Assembly: GCF_002843315.1 (NCBI RefSeq)
Contig: NZ_MVDD01000004.1
Span: forward strand, 62,001 to 126,000
DNA length: 64,000 nt
Direction of reading: 5' to 3'
Source: Labilibaculum filiforme
GTDB taxonomy: Bacteria; Bacteroidota; Bacteroidia; Bacteroidales; Marinifilaceae
Shown here piece by piece: positions 53,676 through 63,521 of this stretch (the stretch's first letter is position 1; the number at the start of each line of letters is the position of its first letter). The notes beneath the pieces are model-generated. The model did no database searches. It was not told the origin of the DNA and was given only the letters and a program-made list of their open reading frames with translations. A program made the position numbers and the translations under genes.

Positions 53676-54647
53676 TTAGATGGTTATTTTATATTTTCCT
53701 AATTTTAGTTCTTCAACCAATACATACCCATTGTCATCTGAAGTTAAATTTTCTTCAATACCTGTAGGATGATGCAGAACACAGTTTGTATTGCAAAGAA
53801 TCTCACCTGTACTTTCGACCTTAAGCCTTGTTTTTAACCATGTATATATAGAAATTTCATTGCTTTCCGAACTTGATGTATTGGTAGTACAACCTTTAAA
53901 AATAATTTTTGGTTCAATGTAATCTGAAGATTCTTCCTCGTCTTCATTTGTTTGATTCCTCTCATTTAATTTATATGCAACCTTCCACGATGCAACTATT
54001 TGTTGATTTTCAACTTTTGCCGATACTGATTTGATTTCTTTATCTTCATTTGTACGCTCACAAATAGCTAAACGTACTATTTCTCCATTCTCTGCACCCG
54101 ACACATCTGCGGTAAGTTCAATGGTCGTATCGACAATAGCCTTATTTATAACTATTCCTTCATGTTTCCATTGAAGGTTTGTTAAAGATAAAGTATCATT
54201 CTCTGCCTCACTTCTTACCTGAGCCATATTGGTTGCCGATTCTCTTAAGTCCGCCGATCGACCTCGTAGGGCAGCACCAAGCCGGTCAGTAATCCTTATT
54301 TCGGGAAAAGGAATTTCCTGAATTGGACTGGTTACTTGGGGGTTGGGGGTAGAGGTGCTGATGAGAATGTTGGCTTCGCCAGACATTACGATGCCACCAT
54401 GAGCGGTCATATCGCCCTGACAAACAACGGGTACGCCATTAATTAAAACGGATGGATTTCCTTGAGCGACTACATCGGGTGGGCCAACACAAACACACAT
54501 ATCGCCCATTAGAGCGGCAGGTTTTCCGTTGATTAATACATTGGGTGCTCCGGGACCTGCTATTGGTCCACCTACATGGGGCACAAGTCCACTGCACATC
54601 GGACAAACGTGCATACTACCTACTGTTGCAATTGGTTTTCCTGCCAT
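53676..54647 (-). CDS. PAAR-domain spike protein with Ig-like C-terminal extension
   Basis: 323 residues. PAAR repeat domain at 1-100: GSMHVCPMCSGLVPHVGGPI, VLINGKPAALMGD, VVAQGNPSVLINGVPV, GDMTAHGGIVMSG, with His13, His24, Cys15 and Cys18 as possible zinc ligands of the tip. C-terminal beta-rich domain at about 145-320, probably a carrier for effectors. PAAR proteins sharpen the spike of type VI or related contractile injection systems. First gene of the minus-strand cassette; no other component of such a system is in the window. Confidence 0.9.
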   Translation of the reverse strand: MAGKPIATVGSMHVCPMCSGLVPHVGGPIAGPGAPNVLINGKPAALMGDMCVCVGPPDVVAQGNPSVLINGVPVVCQGDMTAHGGIVMSGEANILISTSTPNPQVTSPIQEIPFPEIRITDRLGAALRGRSADLRESATNMAQVRSEAENDTLSLTNLQWKHEGIVINKAIVDTTIELTADVSGAENGEIVRLAICERTNEDKEIKSVSAKVENQQIVASWKVAYKLNERNQTNEDEEESSDYIEPKIIFKGCTTNTSSSESNEISIYTWLKTRLKVESTGEILCNTNCVLHHPTGIEENLTSDDNGYVLVEELKLGKYKITI

Positions 54648-55198
54648 AATACTTTTCTATTTAACTTAGGGTGCAAGATCGATTATAAATTCTGATAACT
54701 CCAACATCTTCTCTCGGCGATTATCTAATAATCAATAACAAAAAATCTAAAGTAAGATATCTATCTGTCATAACAAAATTAAAATTGTATTAAGAATTGG
54801 CTTTTTACTCAAAAAATCCTTTATAAGTAGCGTAATCACTACAAAAAATAAAATCGCAGCGTATTAGCACACAAGAAATACAGACTGTCAAAATCAGGTT
54901 TTTCAGTAGTTATCAACTATGACAATAAAAAAGACGCAAGAAAAAATAGAACTAAACATATATCAAAAAATACTCTTTTAACATATCTAAACAATAAAAA
55001 CAAAATACAAAACTATTGCATTCCCGATTTTGCTCAAAATCTATATTTCCCCACAGCCAATGCTTACATCCCGATTTTCTCGTCATACATCGAAAAAATT
55101 ATGCTTATCTGTATCTGAAATTTTATCTTTGAAACCATACTACCAAGCTATTTTGGTTTTACATTGAAATAATAAAAATATCTATTCAACTAACTTTA
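54648..55198. other. divergent intergenic region
   Basis: 551 bases, AT-rich. Contains the pepF promoter at 55124-55131. No promoter for the PAAR operon could be fixed, and no gene or repeat was seen. Confidence 0.45.
55124..55131 (+). promoter_or_regulatory. -7 element (TATCTTTG) of pepF
   Basis: TATCTTTG, 67 bases upstream of the ATG at 55199. Confidence 0.6.
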
Positions 55199-57106
55199 AT
55201 GAAAATGAATTTTAAACAAGTAGGAAAAGTATTGCTTGTAGCTGCTTTTACCACCACACTATGTTTGCAGGTAAGCGCACAGGTGAGTTACAAAAGTCGA
55301 GAAGAAATTCCAGAAAAATACAAATGGAATTTTACGGACATTTACGAAAACTGGGAAGATTGGGAAGCTGACTTTAAGGCTATTGAAGCCGATATGCAGA
55401 AAATTGTATCGTATAAAGGAACGCTTGGAAAAAGCGCTAGCAACCTTTTAAAATTGATGCATACGCAGGAGAGCTTAATGAAGAAAGCCTATAAGGTATA
55501 TCAATTTGTTTCCTTTCAAAGTACGGTGGATACCCGAAATATGGAATTGCAGGCAAAACTTCAACAAGTTGGTCTTTTGTTTGCAGGTTTTGGTCCCGTT
55601 ACGGCTTGGATTTCTCCGGAAATGATTGCAATTCCTGAAACTACCATGAAGGAGTGGATTGCGACCAACAAGGACTTAAAAGTATATGAGTTCGAATTAC
55701 TAGATATGTATCGCTTACAAAAGCATGTGTTGAATGAAGAATTAGGAAAATTGGTATCCTATTTCTCTCAGGTTTCAGGAAATCCAGGATCGGTATTTGA
55801 AGCTTTATCGACTACCGATATCGAATTTCAGGAAGTGGAACTATCTGATGGCTCTAAAGTTACAGTAACACCTGGCGTTTACGCTCAAATTACCAGTTCG
55901 AATGCAAGAACTCAAGAGGATCGTAAAAAAGTTAATGAGGCACTTTACGATGTGTACTTCAGGAATAAAAACACTTACGCTGCCATTTATAACGGCATTG
56001 TTCAATCGGAATGGGCAAATGCTCGTGCTCGTAATTACGAATCGTGTTTAGATGCTTCTTTGGAAGGAAACAATATTCCAAAAGATGTGTATGTAAACCT
56101 AATTAAAACGGTTAAAGAAAATACTGCTCCGGTACAGAAATATTACCAACTTCGTAAAAAAGTTTTAGGACTGGAAAAATATTATGGTTTCGATGGATCC
56201 ATCAGCTTGGTAGATTTCGATAAAAAATATCCATACGACGACGCGGTGAAAATTGTCACAGAATCGGTACTACCGTTGGGAAAAGAATATCAAGGAAAAT
56301 TAAAAACTGCAACCGCAAGTGGTTGGTTGGATGTTTACGAAAACCCTGGAAAACGTTCGGGAGCATTTTCGGCAGGAGTTTACGGTGTTCATCCATACAT
56401 GCTATTAAATTACGACGAAACTCTTGAGTATGTTTTCACCTTGGCACATGAGTTGGGACACACCATGCACACCACATTAGCTAACGAAACACAGCCATTT
56501 ACCACTTCGAATTACACTATTTTCGTAGCCGAGGTTGCTTCTACCTTTAACGAGCGCTTGTTGTTGGATTATATGATGAATACCACCAAAGACCCTAATG
56601 AACGTATTGCTTTATTAACGCAGTCCATAGAAGGTATTATTGGTACTTTTTTCGCTCAAACAATGTTTGCCGATTACGAATATCAAGTACATACTATGGT
56701 TGAGAAAGGAATGCCAATTAATGCAGAAATCTTAACCGATACTTGGGGAACAATTGCCAACCAGTATTATGGCGATGTAACGGAAAAAACACAATATTCG
56801 AACTACCCATGGACAAGAATTCCTCATTTTTACAACTCTCCTTACTATGTGTACCAATATGCTACTTGTTTTGCATCATCGGCTAAACTATACAAAGATG
56901 TAACCGAGGGAAGTGAAACAGAGAAACAGGAAGCCTTAAAAAGATACATCACCCTATTGCAATCGGGTGGTAATGATTTTCCAATGGAACAATTGAAAAA
57001 AGCTGGTGTTGATTTATCGAAACCAGAAGCAATGCTAGCTGTAATTAATCAATTGGATAAGTTGGTTGATGAATTAGCTATCGAAATTGAAAAGCTTAAG
57101 AAATAA
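55199..57106 (+). CDS. pepF: oligoendopeptidase F, M3 family, exported
   Basis: 635 residues. M3 metallopeptidase with HELGH: ligands His417 and His421, catalytic Glu418, third ligand Glu445 (FVAEVASTFNE). N-terminal signal peptide of about 25 residues ending VSAQV, unusual for the mostly cytoplasmic PepF family, so it probably trims peptides in the periplasm. Landmarks YYGFDGSISLVDF and YGDVTEKTQYSNYPWTRIPHFYNSPYYVYQY are typical. An ATG two codons downstream is an alternative start. Own promoter and terminator. Confidence 0.94.
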   Translation: MKMNFKQVGKVLLVAAFTTTLCLQVSAQVSYKSREEIPEKYKWNFTDIYENWEDWEADFKAIEADMQKIVSYKGTLGKSASNLLKLMHTQESLMKKAYKVYQFVSFQSTVDTRNMELQAKLQQVGLLFAGFGPVTAWISPEMIAIPETTMKEWIATNKDLKVYEFELLDMYRLQKHVLNEELGKLVSYFSQVSGNPGSVFEALSTTDIEFQEVELSDGSKVTVTPGVYAQITSSNARTQEDRKKVNEALYDVYFRNKNTYAAIYNGIVQSEWANARARNYESCLDASLEGNNIPKDVYVNLIKTVKENTAPVQKYYQLRKKVLGLEKYYGFDGSISLVDFDKKYPYDDAVKIVTESVLPLGKEYQGKLKTATASGWLDVYENPGKRSGAFSAGVYGVHPYMLLNYDETLEYVFTLAHELGHTMHTTLANETQPFTTSNYTIFVAEVASTFNERLLLDYMMNTTKDPNERIALLTQSIEGIIGTFFAQTMFADYEYQVHTMVEKGMPINAEILTDTWGTIANQYYGDVTEKTQYSNYPWTRIPHFYNSPYYVYQYATCFASSAKLYKDVTEGSETEKQEALKRYITLLQSGGNDFPMEQLKKAGVDLSKPEAMLAVINQLDKLVDELAIEIEKLKK

Positions 57107-57602
57107 ATCCCATTAATATCATAATAAAGGCAGTTCTACATTGGGACTGCCTTTTTTTTATTAAAATTATTTAGACTTTTTAAATAACCTGTTTCTGATT
57201 TTAAAAACCGAATAATATATAGATATTTCGGAGCACCTCTTCCCTCTTACTTAAATCACTAAAAACAATATTTATAAGCCTATTTTTCGTATAAAAAAGA
57301 GAAAGTAAAACACCACAAAATTTAATATCCCCATATTCCTGATCGAAATAAAGGCATAGTTAATTTAACAAAAATTAAACATTTGAAATGAAATAATACA
57401 TACGATTAGGCGTTTTAATTTTTTACCATACTTCGATATAGCGTCTATTTAAACAAAATACAAACATGCAAATAGTTTGTGCTGATAAAATCGAAACATG
57501 GTAAATCTATTACAAAAAAAATTGGGGAAATTTTGTAAATAATTAACGATTAATCACAAATTAATGTAAGTATCATGAATAAAAAACAATAAAAATAAAC
57601 AA
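57107..57602. other. intergenic region between pepF and the GH5 gene
   Basis: 496 bases: the pepF terminator (57126-57158), then AT-rich DNA with an inverted repeat ACAAAC-N9-GTTTGT (57460-57480) upstream of the GH5 gene. No gene seen. Confidence 0.4.
57126..57158 (+). terminator. intrinsic terminator of pepF
   Basis: AAAGGCAGT (57126-57134) pairs with ACTGCCTTT (57146-57154), followed by a long T run. A near-identical terminator ends the GH5 gene. Confidence 0.9.
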
Positions 57603-58973
57603 ATGAATAAGATATTTCATATTTTAATAATTATACTATCTGTTTATTGCACAGCATGTTCAGATGATGATGATTCAATAAATACTACGTTAGAATTCAA
57701 ATCTAGTTCGATTGAGAATAATGCGGTTGATGTTCCTATATCTACCACCATACTTGAAGTTAGTTTTAATGGAAACATAAAGCTTGCACCGCAACATGGT
57801 ATTACCATAAACGACGAGGCGGTAAGTGTAGAAGCTTCACTTAGCAAATTAATTTTCACAATTAGTTTAGCTAAAGATAGAACTTACCAACTGAACATTC
57901 CGAAAGAAGCAGTGCTTAACGCAGACAATATCCCTTTAAGTAAGGGCATCCAAATCTCCTTTGCTACTGAAAAAAATTCGAGCACCAATCTTTCTGGTTT
58001 AGACTTTGTGGCCAATATGGGAGTTGGATGGAATTTAGGAAATACTTTGGATTCGAAAGGAAATGATGAAACCGTTTGGGGAAATCCTAAAGCAAGTCAG
58101 GAATTAATAAATGCAATCAGCGCCAAAGGATTTAAGACTTTAAGAGTGCCTGCTACTTGGCAATATCATATTGGCAATGCACCTGAATATACAATTGAGA
58201 AAGAATGGCTGGATAGAGTGGAAGAAGTTGTAAATTACGGATTATCCAAAGATATGTATGTGATTTTAAATATCCATCATGATGAAGAATGGCTAATTCC
58301 TACGTATACTGCTGTAGATAAATCTAAAGATCAACTTGGAAAAGTGTGGACTCAAATAGCCGAACGATTTAAAGATTACAATAATAAATTAATTTTTGAA
58401 ACGCTAAACGAAACCCGCTTAAAAGGCTCTGCCGAAGAGTGGAATGGTGGTAGTGCAGAAGGGCGCGATTGTATCAACCAGTTTCATAAAACAAGTGTGA
58501 ATGCCATTCGAGAAACTGGCAGTGAAAATGCCGATAGATATATTATGATTTCTAGCTACGCAGCCTCTTCATCTCAAGCTGCTATTGATGGTCTTGTATT
58601 GCCTTCCTCCTCCAATTTAATTGTATCAATACATAGTTACTTCCCTTACGAACTTTGTCTTGGATCGGGACAAACCGAATGGGGAAGCGATGCCGATAAA
58701 CAGGCTTTGGATGCAGAATTTGACAAGCTTCAACAGAAGTTCATTTCAAAAGGAATCCCAGTTGTTATGGGAGAATGGGGTACCACAAATCACAACAATA
58801 CAGAAGCAAGAATTATTCATGCCTCCTACTATGCTAATGGCTGTTTAAAAAGAGGAATTTGCCCAATTTGGTGGGACAATGGAAATACAACTGAATTTGG
58901 CATTATTAACCGCCAAAGCTTAGAATGGGAATTTCCTGAAATTGCAAATGCTGTGGTAAATGCTCATAAATAA
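57603..58973 (+). CDS. GH5-family endoglucanase-like lipoprotein
   Basis: 456 residues. Lipobox CTAC with Cys19, then DDDD, then a Big_5/Ig-like domain at about 28-122. GH5 catalytic domain at about 130-456: GVGWNLGNTLD, FKTLRVPATW, NIHHDEEW, acid/base Glu270 (FETLNE), SIHSYFPY, nucleophile Glu391 (VVMGEWG), and WWDNG near the end. Endo-acting on beta-1,4-glucans or related hemicelluloses; the exact subfamily cannot be told by eye. Surface-anchored by lipid. Followed by a GH2 gene, so the two may degrade the same glycan. Confidence 0.92.
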   Translation: MNKIFHILIIILSVYCTACSDDDDSINTTLEFKSSSIENNAVDVPISTTILEVSFNGNIKLAPQHGITINDEAVSVEASLSKLIFTISLAKDRTYQLNIPKEAVLNADNIPLSKGIQISFATEKNSSTNLSGLDFVANMGVGWNLGNTLDSKGNDETVWGNPKASQELINAISAKGFKTLRVPATWQYHIGNAPEYTIEKEWLDRVEEVVNYGLSKDMYVILNIHHDEEWLIPTYTAVDKSKDQLGKVWTQIAERFKDYNNKLIFETLNETRLKGSAEEWNGGSAEGRDCINQFHKTSVNAIRETGSENADRYIMISSYAASSSQAAIDGLVLPSSSNLIVSIHSYFPYELCLGSGQTEWGSDADKQALDAEFDKLQQKFISKGIPVVMGEWGTTNHNNTEARIIHASYYANGCLKRGICPIWWDNGNTTEFGIINRQSLEWEFPEIANAVVNAHK

Positions 58974-59042
58974 TAAAATTTATTCTTACTTAACCATTGG
59001 TTTTAACGAAAATTATAGTGATCCAATTGGTAATAAATTTAC

Positions 59043-59076
59043 AAAGGCAGTTCCAAATTGGGACTGCCTTTTTTAT
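59043..59076 (+). terminator. intrinsic terminator of the GH5 gene
   Basis: AAAGGCAGT (59043-59051) pairs with ACTGCCTTT (59063-59071) plus T run; almost identical to the pepF terminator 1.9 kb upstream. Confidence 0.9.
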
Positions 59077-59249
59077 TTTAAAATACTTATTCCCAGTTAC
59101 TCAAATTAAATATTTATCTGCTAAAATACTGCCAATAAAAGATAATCCTCAGACATAACTATTGTCGGCAATGTTCTTATTTTGTGTTATAACATTTCAC
59201 TAAAATTGAAATAAGTAGGCTAATCAAATTATTTATAAATACAATTGGT

Positions 59250-61823
59250 ATGTTTTATCACTTCTTTAAAAAATCACTTTTCCTAATTTCTATTGCTTTC
59301 TATCTATTTACTGAAAGTAATTTAGCTTTAGCTCAGGTACAAAACCCTATTAACTTTAATCAGGATTGGCTTTTTACAGAGTCCGATTCAAAAGATTATT
59401 CCTTAACAACCTACCAAGCCAAAAATTGGCAAAAAATAGTTTTGCCACATGATTGGAGTATTGAACATGATTTCTCGAGAAACTTAGAAGGATGCACAGC
59501 CTTTATGCCAGGTGGCATAGGTTGGTACAGTAAAACATTTCCAAATAAGTTAAAGGAAAATCAAAAGTGCTACATTCTATTTGATGGAGTGTATAATAAT
59601 GCCGAATATTGGTGTAACGGAATTCGCATTGGAAATCATCCTTATGGCTATGCGCCAATTTATTATGACCTTACGGATATACTTAAACCCTATGACGAAA
59701 ATAATAGAATATCCGTACGAGTTGACCGAAGCAGATACGCCGACTCGCGGTGGTATACTGGTTCAGGAATCTATCGAAATGTTCAACTATATATTCTAGA
59801 TAAACTTCATATTCCAATTTGGGGCATTACAATAACAAGTCCCGAAGTGAGTAAAGACAAAGCCAAAGTAAATATTCAGATAAAAGTAAAGAATGAATAT
59901 AACAAGCAGCAGGAAGCTACAATGGTCACCGATGTATTCGATCCTGAAGAAGTAAAGATTACAAGTATAACTACGGCTATTTCTTTAAAGGAAAATGATA
60001 CAGCTAACTATACGCAAAACCTAGTAATTTCCGAACCTAGTTTATGGGGGATAGATTCTCCCCGATTGTATTCGGCCAAAACCCGTATTATATTATCAAA
60101 TAATGTATTGGAAGAAAGGATTACTCGATTTGGAATTCGTAGCATTCGTTTTGATATAGACAAAGGATTTTACCTGAATGAGAAGAATATGAAAATAAAA
60201 GGCGTGTGCTTGCATCACGATGCCGGCCTTGTAGGCGCCGCTGTTCCAAAAGATGTGTGGAAAAGAAGACTACTTCTGCTCAAAGAAGGAGGATGCAATG
60301 CAATTAGATGTGCTCACAACCCTGCTTCCGATGAATTTCTCGATTTATGCGATGAACTCGGTTTTTTGGTGCAAAATGAATTCTATGATGAATGGGATTT
60401 ACCAAAAGACAAGCGTTTTAATATGCAAGACAAAGAAGTAGATTATATTACTCGTGGAAATTCCGAACATTTTCAGCTTTGGGCAGAAAAGGATCTAAAA
60501 AATGTAATCCGATCGAGCCGTAATCATCCCTGCATTTTTCAATGGAGTATTGGAAACGAAATTGAATGGACTTATCCGGGCAATAGAGGCGCTACTGGAA
60601 TTTTTGATGAAAACGATAAAGACGATAAAATGGACTGGACTCTTTGGCGTACAGAAACGCCTCCCCATACTCCAGAACAGGTTTGTGAATACTGGAAAAA
60701 CTTCCCTAAACAAAATTTTAGCATTGGGGCAACAGCAGCAAAACTAGCAAAATGGACTCGCGAAATGGATACAACTCGTCCCATAACCGCTAACTGCATT
60801 TTACCTACTTCCAGTTTCGAGACTGGTTATACCGATGTGCTAGATGTGGTCGGTTTTAGCTATAAACCTGATAAATACGATTATTTTAAAGCCACTTATC
60901 CTAATAAAGTTATGATGGGCACCGAGAATGTTGTTCGATGGTATGAGTGGAAAGCGGCCAAAGAAAGAGATTTTATTTCTGGCATTTTTTTATGGACCGG
61001 AGTTGATTATATGGGAGAATGCCGTGAGAGTGACTGGCCTCTTAAAGCCCTACCAATGGCTCCAATTGATCTGGCAGGGTTCCCGCGCGCTTCCTATTAC
61101 CTATATAAGGCACTTTGGAGAGAGGATATTCCTGTTATTAAGATGTATACCCAAAACGAGAAAAAATCAATATACAAACAAGCTCCTGATGGTAAAATTA
61201 TTGAAAAGAAAAAAGACTATTGGAAATTGGCCCCCCGCGTTTGGCAGGATGTAAATCCTCATTGGAATTATACTACAAATGAAAAAGTTATAGTAGAAGT
61301 TTACTCCAACTGTGAACAAGTAGAGCTATTTCAAAATGGAAAATCATTAGGAACAAAATACCTTAAAGATCAAGAAGATTACGCCTTTAAATGGGCCGTA
61401 ATTTTTAAAGAAGGAAAACTGATAGCGAAAGGGAAAAAAAGTAATGGAACTACCAACACTGCAAAACTTGAAACTACTGGCAAAGCAATTGAAATACAAT
61501 TAGTTCCTGACAGAGAAAAAATAAAAGCTAATGGTATTGATGTTGTACACCTTACTGCTCAATTAACCGACAAAAAAGGACGTGCAGTTACAAATACAGA
61601 AAGTCAAATTACTTTCGAAATTGAAGGAGCACACAAATTTTTAGGAACCGACTGCGGAAATACAAACAAAATAAGTGGTTTTAAAAATAAAACAGTACCA
61701 ACTCAATTTGGTCGCTGTTTATTGGTCCTGCAAGCAACAAATCAGACCGATACAATAAAAATTAAAGCGTCCAGTATAAATGGAGATGTGAGCTCAAATT
61801 TAATAAATATTCCTGTTGACTGA
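59250..61823 (+). CDS. glycoside hydrolase family 2 enzyme (beta-galactosidase-like)
   Basis: 857 residues with signal peptide (ends ALAQVQ). Sugar-binding jelly-roll domain, Ig-like domain and TIM barrel of GH2: LPHDWSIEHDF, GGIGWYSKTF, KGVCLHHDAGLVGAA, IRCAHNPAS, acid/base Glu437 (WSIGNE), nucleophile Glu559 (MMGTENVV). C-terminal DUF4982-like and Big_1-like beta domains (about 640-857) ending in an Ig-like repeat. Exo-acting on beta-galactosides or related sugars; specificity unknown. 276 bases after GH5 but separated by a terminator. Confidence 0.93.
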   Translation: MFYHFFKKSLFLISIAFYLFTESNLALAQVQNPINFNQDWLFTESDSKDYSLTTYQAKNWQKIVLPHDWSIEHDFSRNLEGCTAFMPGGIGWYSKTFPNKLKENQKCYILFDGVYNNAEYWCNGIRIGNHPYGYAPIYYDLTDILKPYDENNRISVRVDRSRYADSRWYTGSGIYRNVQLYILDKLHIPIWGITITSPEVSKDKAKVNIQIKVKNEYNKQQEATMVTDVFDPEEVKITSITTAISLKENDTANYTQNLVISEPSLWGIDSPRLYSAKTRIILSNNVLEERITRFGIRSIRFDIDKGFYLNEKNMKIKGVCLHHDAGLVGAAVPKDVWKRRLLLLKEGGCNAIRCAHNPASDEFLDLCDELGFLVQNEFYDEWDLPKDKRFNMQDKEVDYITRGNSEHFQLWAEKDLKNVIRSSRNHPCIFQWSIGNEIEWTYPGNRGATGIFDENDKDDKMDWTLWRTETPPHTPEQVCEYWKNFPKQNFSIGATAAKLAKWTREMDTTRPITANCILPTSSFETGYTDVLDVVGFSYKPDKYDYFKATYPNKVMMGTENVVRWYEWKAAKERDFISGIFLWTGVDYMGECRESDWPLKALPMAPIDLAGFPRASYYLYKALWREDIPVIKMYTQNEKKSIYKQAPDGKIIEKKKDYWKLAPRVWQDVNPHWNYTTNEKVIVEVYSNCEQVELFQNGKSLGTKYLKDQEDYAFKWAVIFKEGKLIAKGKKSNGTTNTAKLETTGKAIEIQLVPDREKIKANGIDVVHLTAQLTDKKGRAVTNTESQITFEIEGAHKFLGTDCGNTNKISGFKNKTVPTQFGRCLLVLQATNQTDTIKIKASSINGDVSSNLINIPVD

Positions 61824-61921
61824 CGAAGGCTTAATTTTCACTAGTCCTAATCTATCTAGAGTCAAACAGACAATTCTATTGGTAATAATTAATCCCAAAA
61901 AGGAAGCTAACCGAAATTAGA

Positions 61922-62350
61922 TTACACAATTTCCCATTCCTCTATATCGCCTTTACCCACTTTAAAAAGCAAATGCGTTTCTATATTTTTTTCTTCCAAC
62001 ATCTTAAAATACCTTTCCTTATCCCGTTGCTCTAATTTTCGAAGTAAATGTTGCTTTTCAAATTCTATTTGTCCAGTAGTTACATTTACTTTTAACGGCT
62101 CCTCATACAAGACAAATTTCTCTTTATTAAAATGATAGCCCCGAATACAAGCTTCTTCGTAAACAGCTTCTAAATATTGATTAATACCATGAAGTGGATC
62201 TTCTAAATTTTTAAAACGAATTAGTTGTGGATGGTTTTTATATCCTTTGGTTTTCCCTTCCAATACATTTTTAGCTAATAGCGTTTCGCGCCAAAGTGCT
62301 ACTAATCCTTTTGTATCCAAATATTTTGGATGAATCGACCAAATTCTCAT
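61922..62350 (-). CDS. pyrimidine-dimer DNA glycosylase family protein
   Basis: 142 residues. The N-terminus MRIWSIHPKYLDTKGLVALW followed by RETLLAKNVLEG, TKGYKNHPQLIRF and a later YEEACIRGYHF is the signature of the Pyr_excise family (relatives of phage T4 endonuclease V). It would remove UV-induced dimers by glycosylase/AP lyase action. T4 DenV uses its N-terminal Thr as the nucleophile; here the N-terminal residue is Met-Arg, so the chemistry may differ. Located next to the CDF gene with a 24-base gap, on the same strand. Confidence 0.85.
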   Translation of the reverse strand: MRIWSIHPKYLDTKGLVALWRETLLAKNVLEGKTKGYKNHPQLIRFKNLEDPLHGINQYLEAVYEEACIRGYHFNKEKFVLYEEPLKVNVTTGQIEFEKQHLLRKLEQRDKERYFKMLEEKNIETHLLFKVGKGDIEEWEIV

Positions 62351-62374
62351 CGTTCGTTGTTTTGTTTATAAAAA

Positions 62375-63358
62375 TTAAGATGTTGCTAGTTTAATTGTCT
62401 TTTCTACGGTCCATATCCTTTCCTTTTTAAAAGGCTTGACACGAAACTTACAATTAGAAATGGTACAATGTTTACACATCTTTTTGGTACAAGCATCGGT
62501 ATGAATCGTAAAATCGATGGCGAAAGGATATTGCTCCGAAATTTTTTGCATTACAAAATCTCCTTCCTTATGCGCTTCGGTAATATTCAAATACCATGGT
62601 AAAGTTAAATCACAATCAATATGGTAACGATCTCCGTATTTAAGTAATTTTAGATTGCTTACATCAATCCAATTTTGTTTCCTATTCTCCCACAAAATTT
62701 TACTGATAGCTTTTAATAGCTTAAAATCTGCCTCGTCCATTAAATTCGATGTGGTTTCCTTCAAAATCTTATATCCAGTGTAAATAATGATGGATCCAAA
62801 AAGCATTGCAATTGCGCTATCGAGCCACGCTTTTTTAGTAAGTAGCAGTAAAAGCAAACCAAGCACTAATCCTATGGTCGAATAGGTATCCGACTGCAAG
62901 TGTTTTCCCCCAGCAATCAGAGCAATCGATTTGTGTTTTCGTCCGGTTTTAATACTAAAGTAGCCTAACACGTAATTTATTAAACCCGCTAAAGCTACAA
63001 TCAGAATTCCAATATCTAATTGTTCTATTTCACTCGGATTAAACAAACGCTTTATGGCCTCGAAAATAATAAGTAAACCAGCCAATACAATTAATATGCC
63101 TTCAATCGAAGCCGATATCGATTCAATTTTACCATGTCCAAAAGGATGATCTACATCGCGAGGTTTTAAGGCAAAACTAATACTGTAAAGACTTATAAAA
63201 CCTGTCATTACATTTACTGTACTTTCTAACGCATCGGTTAAAACCCCAACAGAATTGGTTAGGAAATAGGCTCCCATTTTCGCAACAAAAATAAGTACCG
63301 AAAAAACTAGAATTCTCCGCTGAACAATTAATTTTATTCTCTTCTCATTTTCGTGCAT
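62375..63358 (-). CDS. cation diffusion facilitator (CDF) metal transporter
   Basis: 327 residues. Six TM helices (about 13-205), with TDALESTVNVMTG in TM2, DHPFGHGKIESISASIEG in the loop, and SDTYSTIGLVLGLL in TM5 region for zinc/iron-type binding. C-terminal cytoplasmic domain with the Cys-rich tail CTKKMCKHCTISNCKFR, likely an extra metal site. Effluxes divalent cations such as Zn2+ or Fe2+. Probably co-transcribed with the glycosylase gene downstream. Confidence 0.94.
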   Translation of the reverse strand: MHENEKRIKLIVQRRILVFSVLIFVAKMGAYFLTNSVGVLTDALESTVNVMTGFISLYSISFALKPRDVDHPFGHGKIESISASIEGILIVLAGLLIIFEAIKRLFNPSEIEQLDIGILIVALAGLINYVLGYFSIKTGRKHKSIALIAGGKHLQSDTYSTIGLVLGLLLLLLTKKAWLDSAIAMLFGSIIIYTGYKILKETTSNLMDEADFKLLKAISKILWENRKQNWIDVSNLKLLKYGDRYHIDCDLTLPWYLNITEAHKEGDFVMQKISEQYPFAIDFTIHTDACTKKMCKHCTISNCKFRVKPFKKERIWTVEKTIKLATS

Positions 63359-63521
63359 CCCTAAATTTATGGAATATCTCGCAATAAATCTAAATGATTT
63401 GCCAAAGGCCTAAGCTACTGATCGAATTAAGGAGGTACTTTTGACAATCTAATGCACTTTTAGAAAACAACTTTGAAGCAAACGAACCTACTTTTCAAAT
63501 TATAAAAACTGTCTGCACAAA

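Noticed and set aside
48244-54647. Complete type VI secretion system
   Set aside because: Only a PAAR protein and candidate effectors are present; no sheath, tube, baseplate or ATPase genes.
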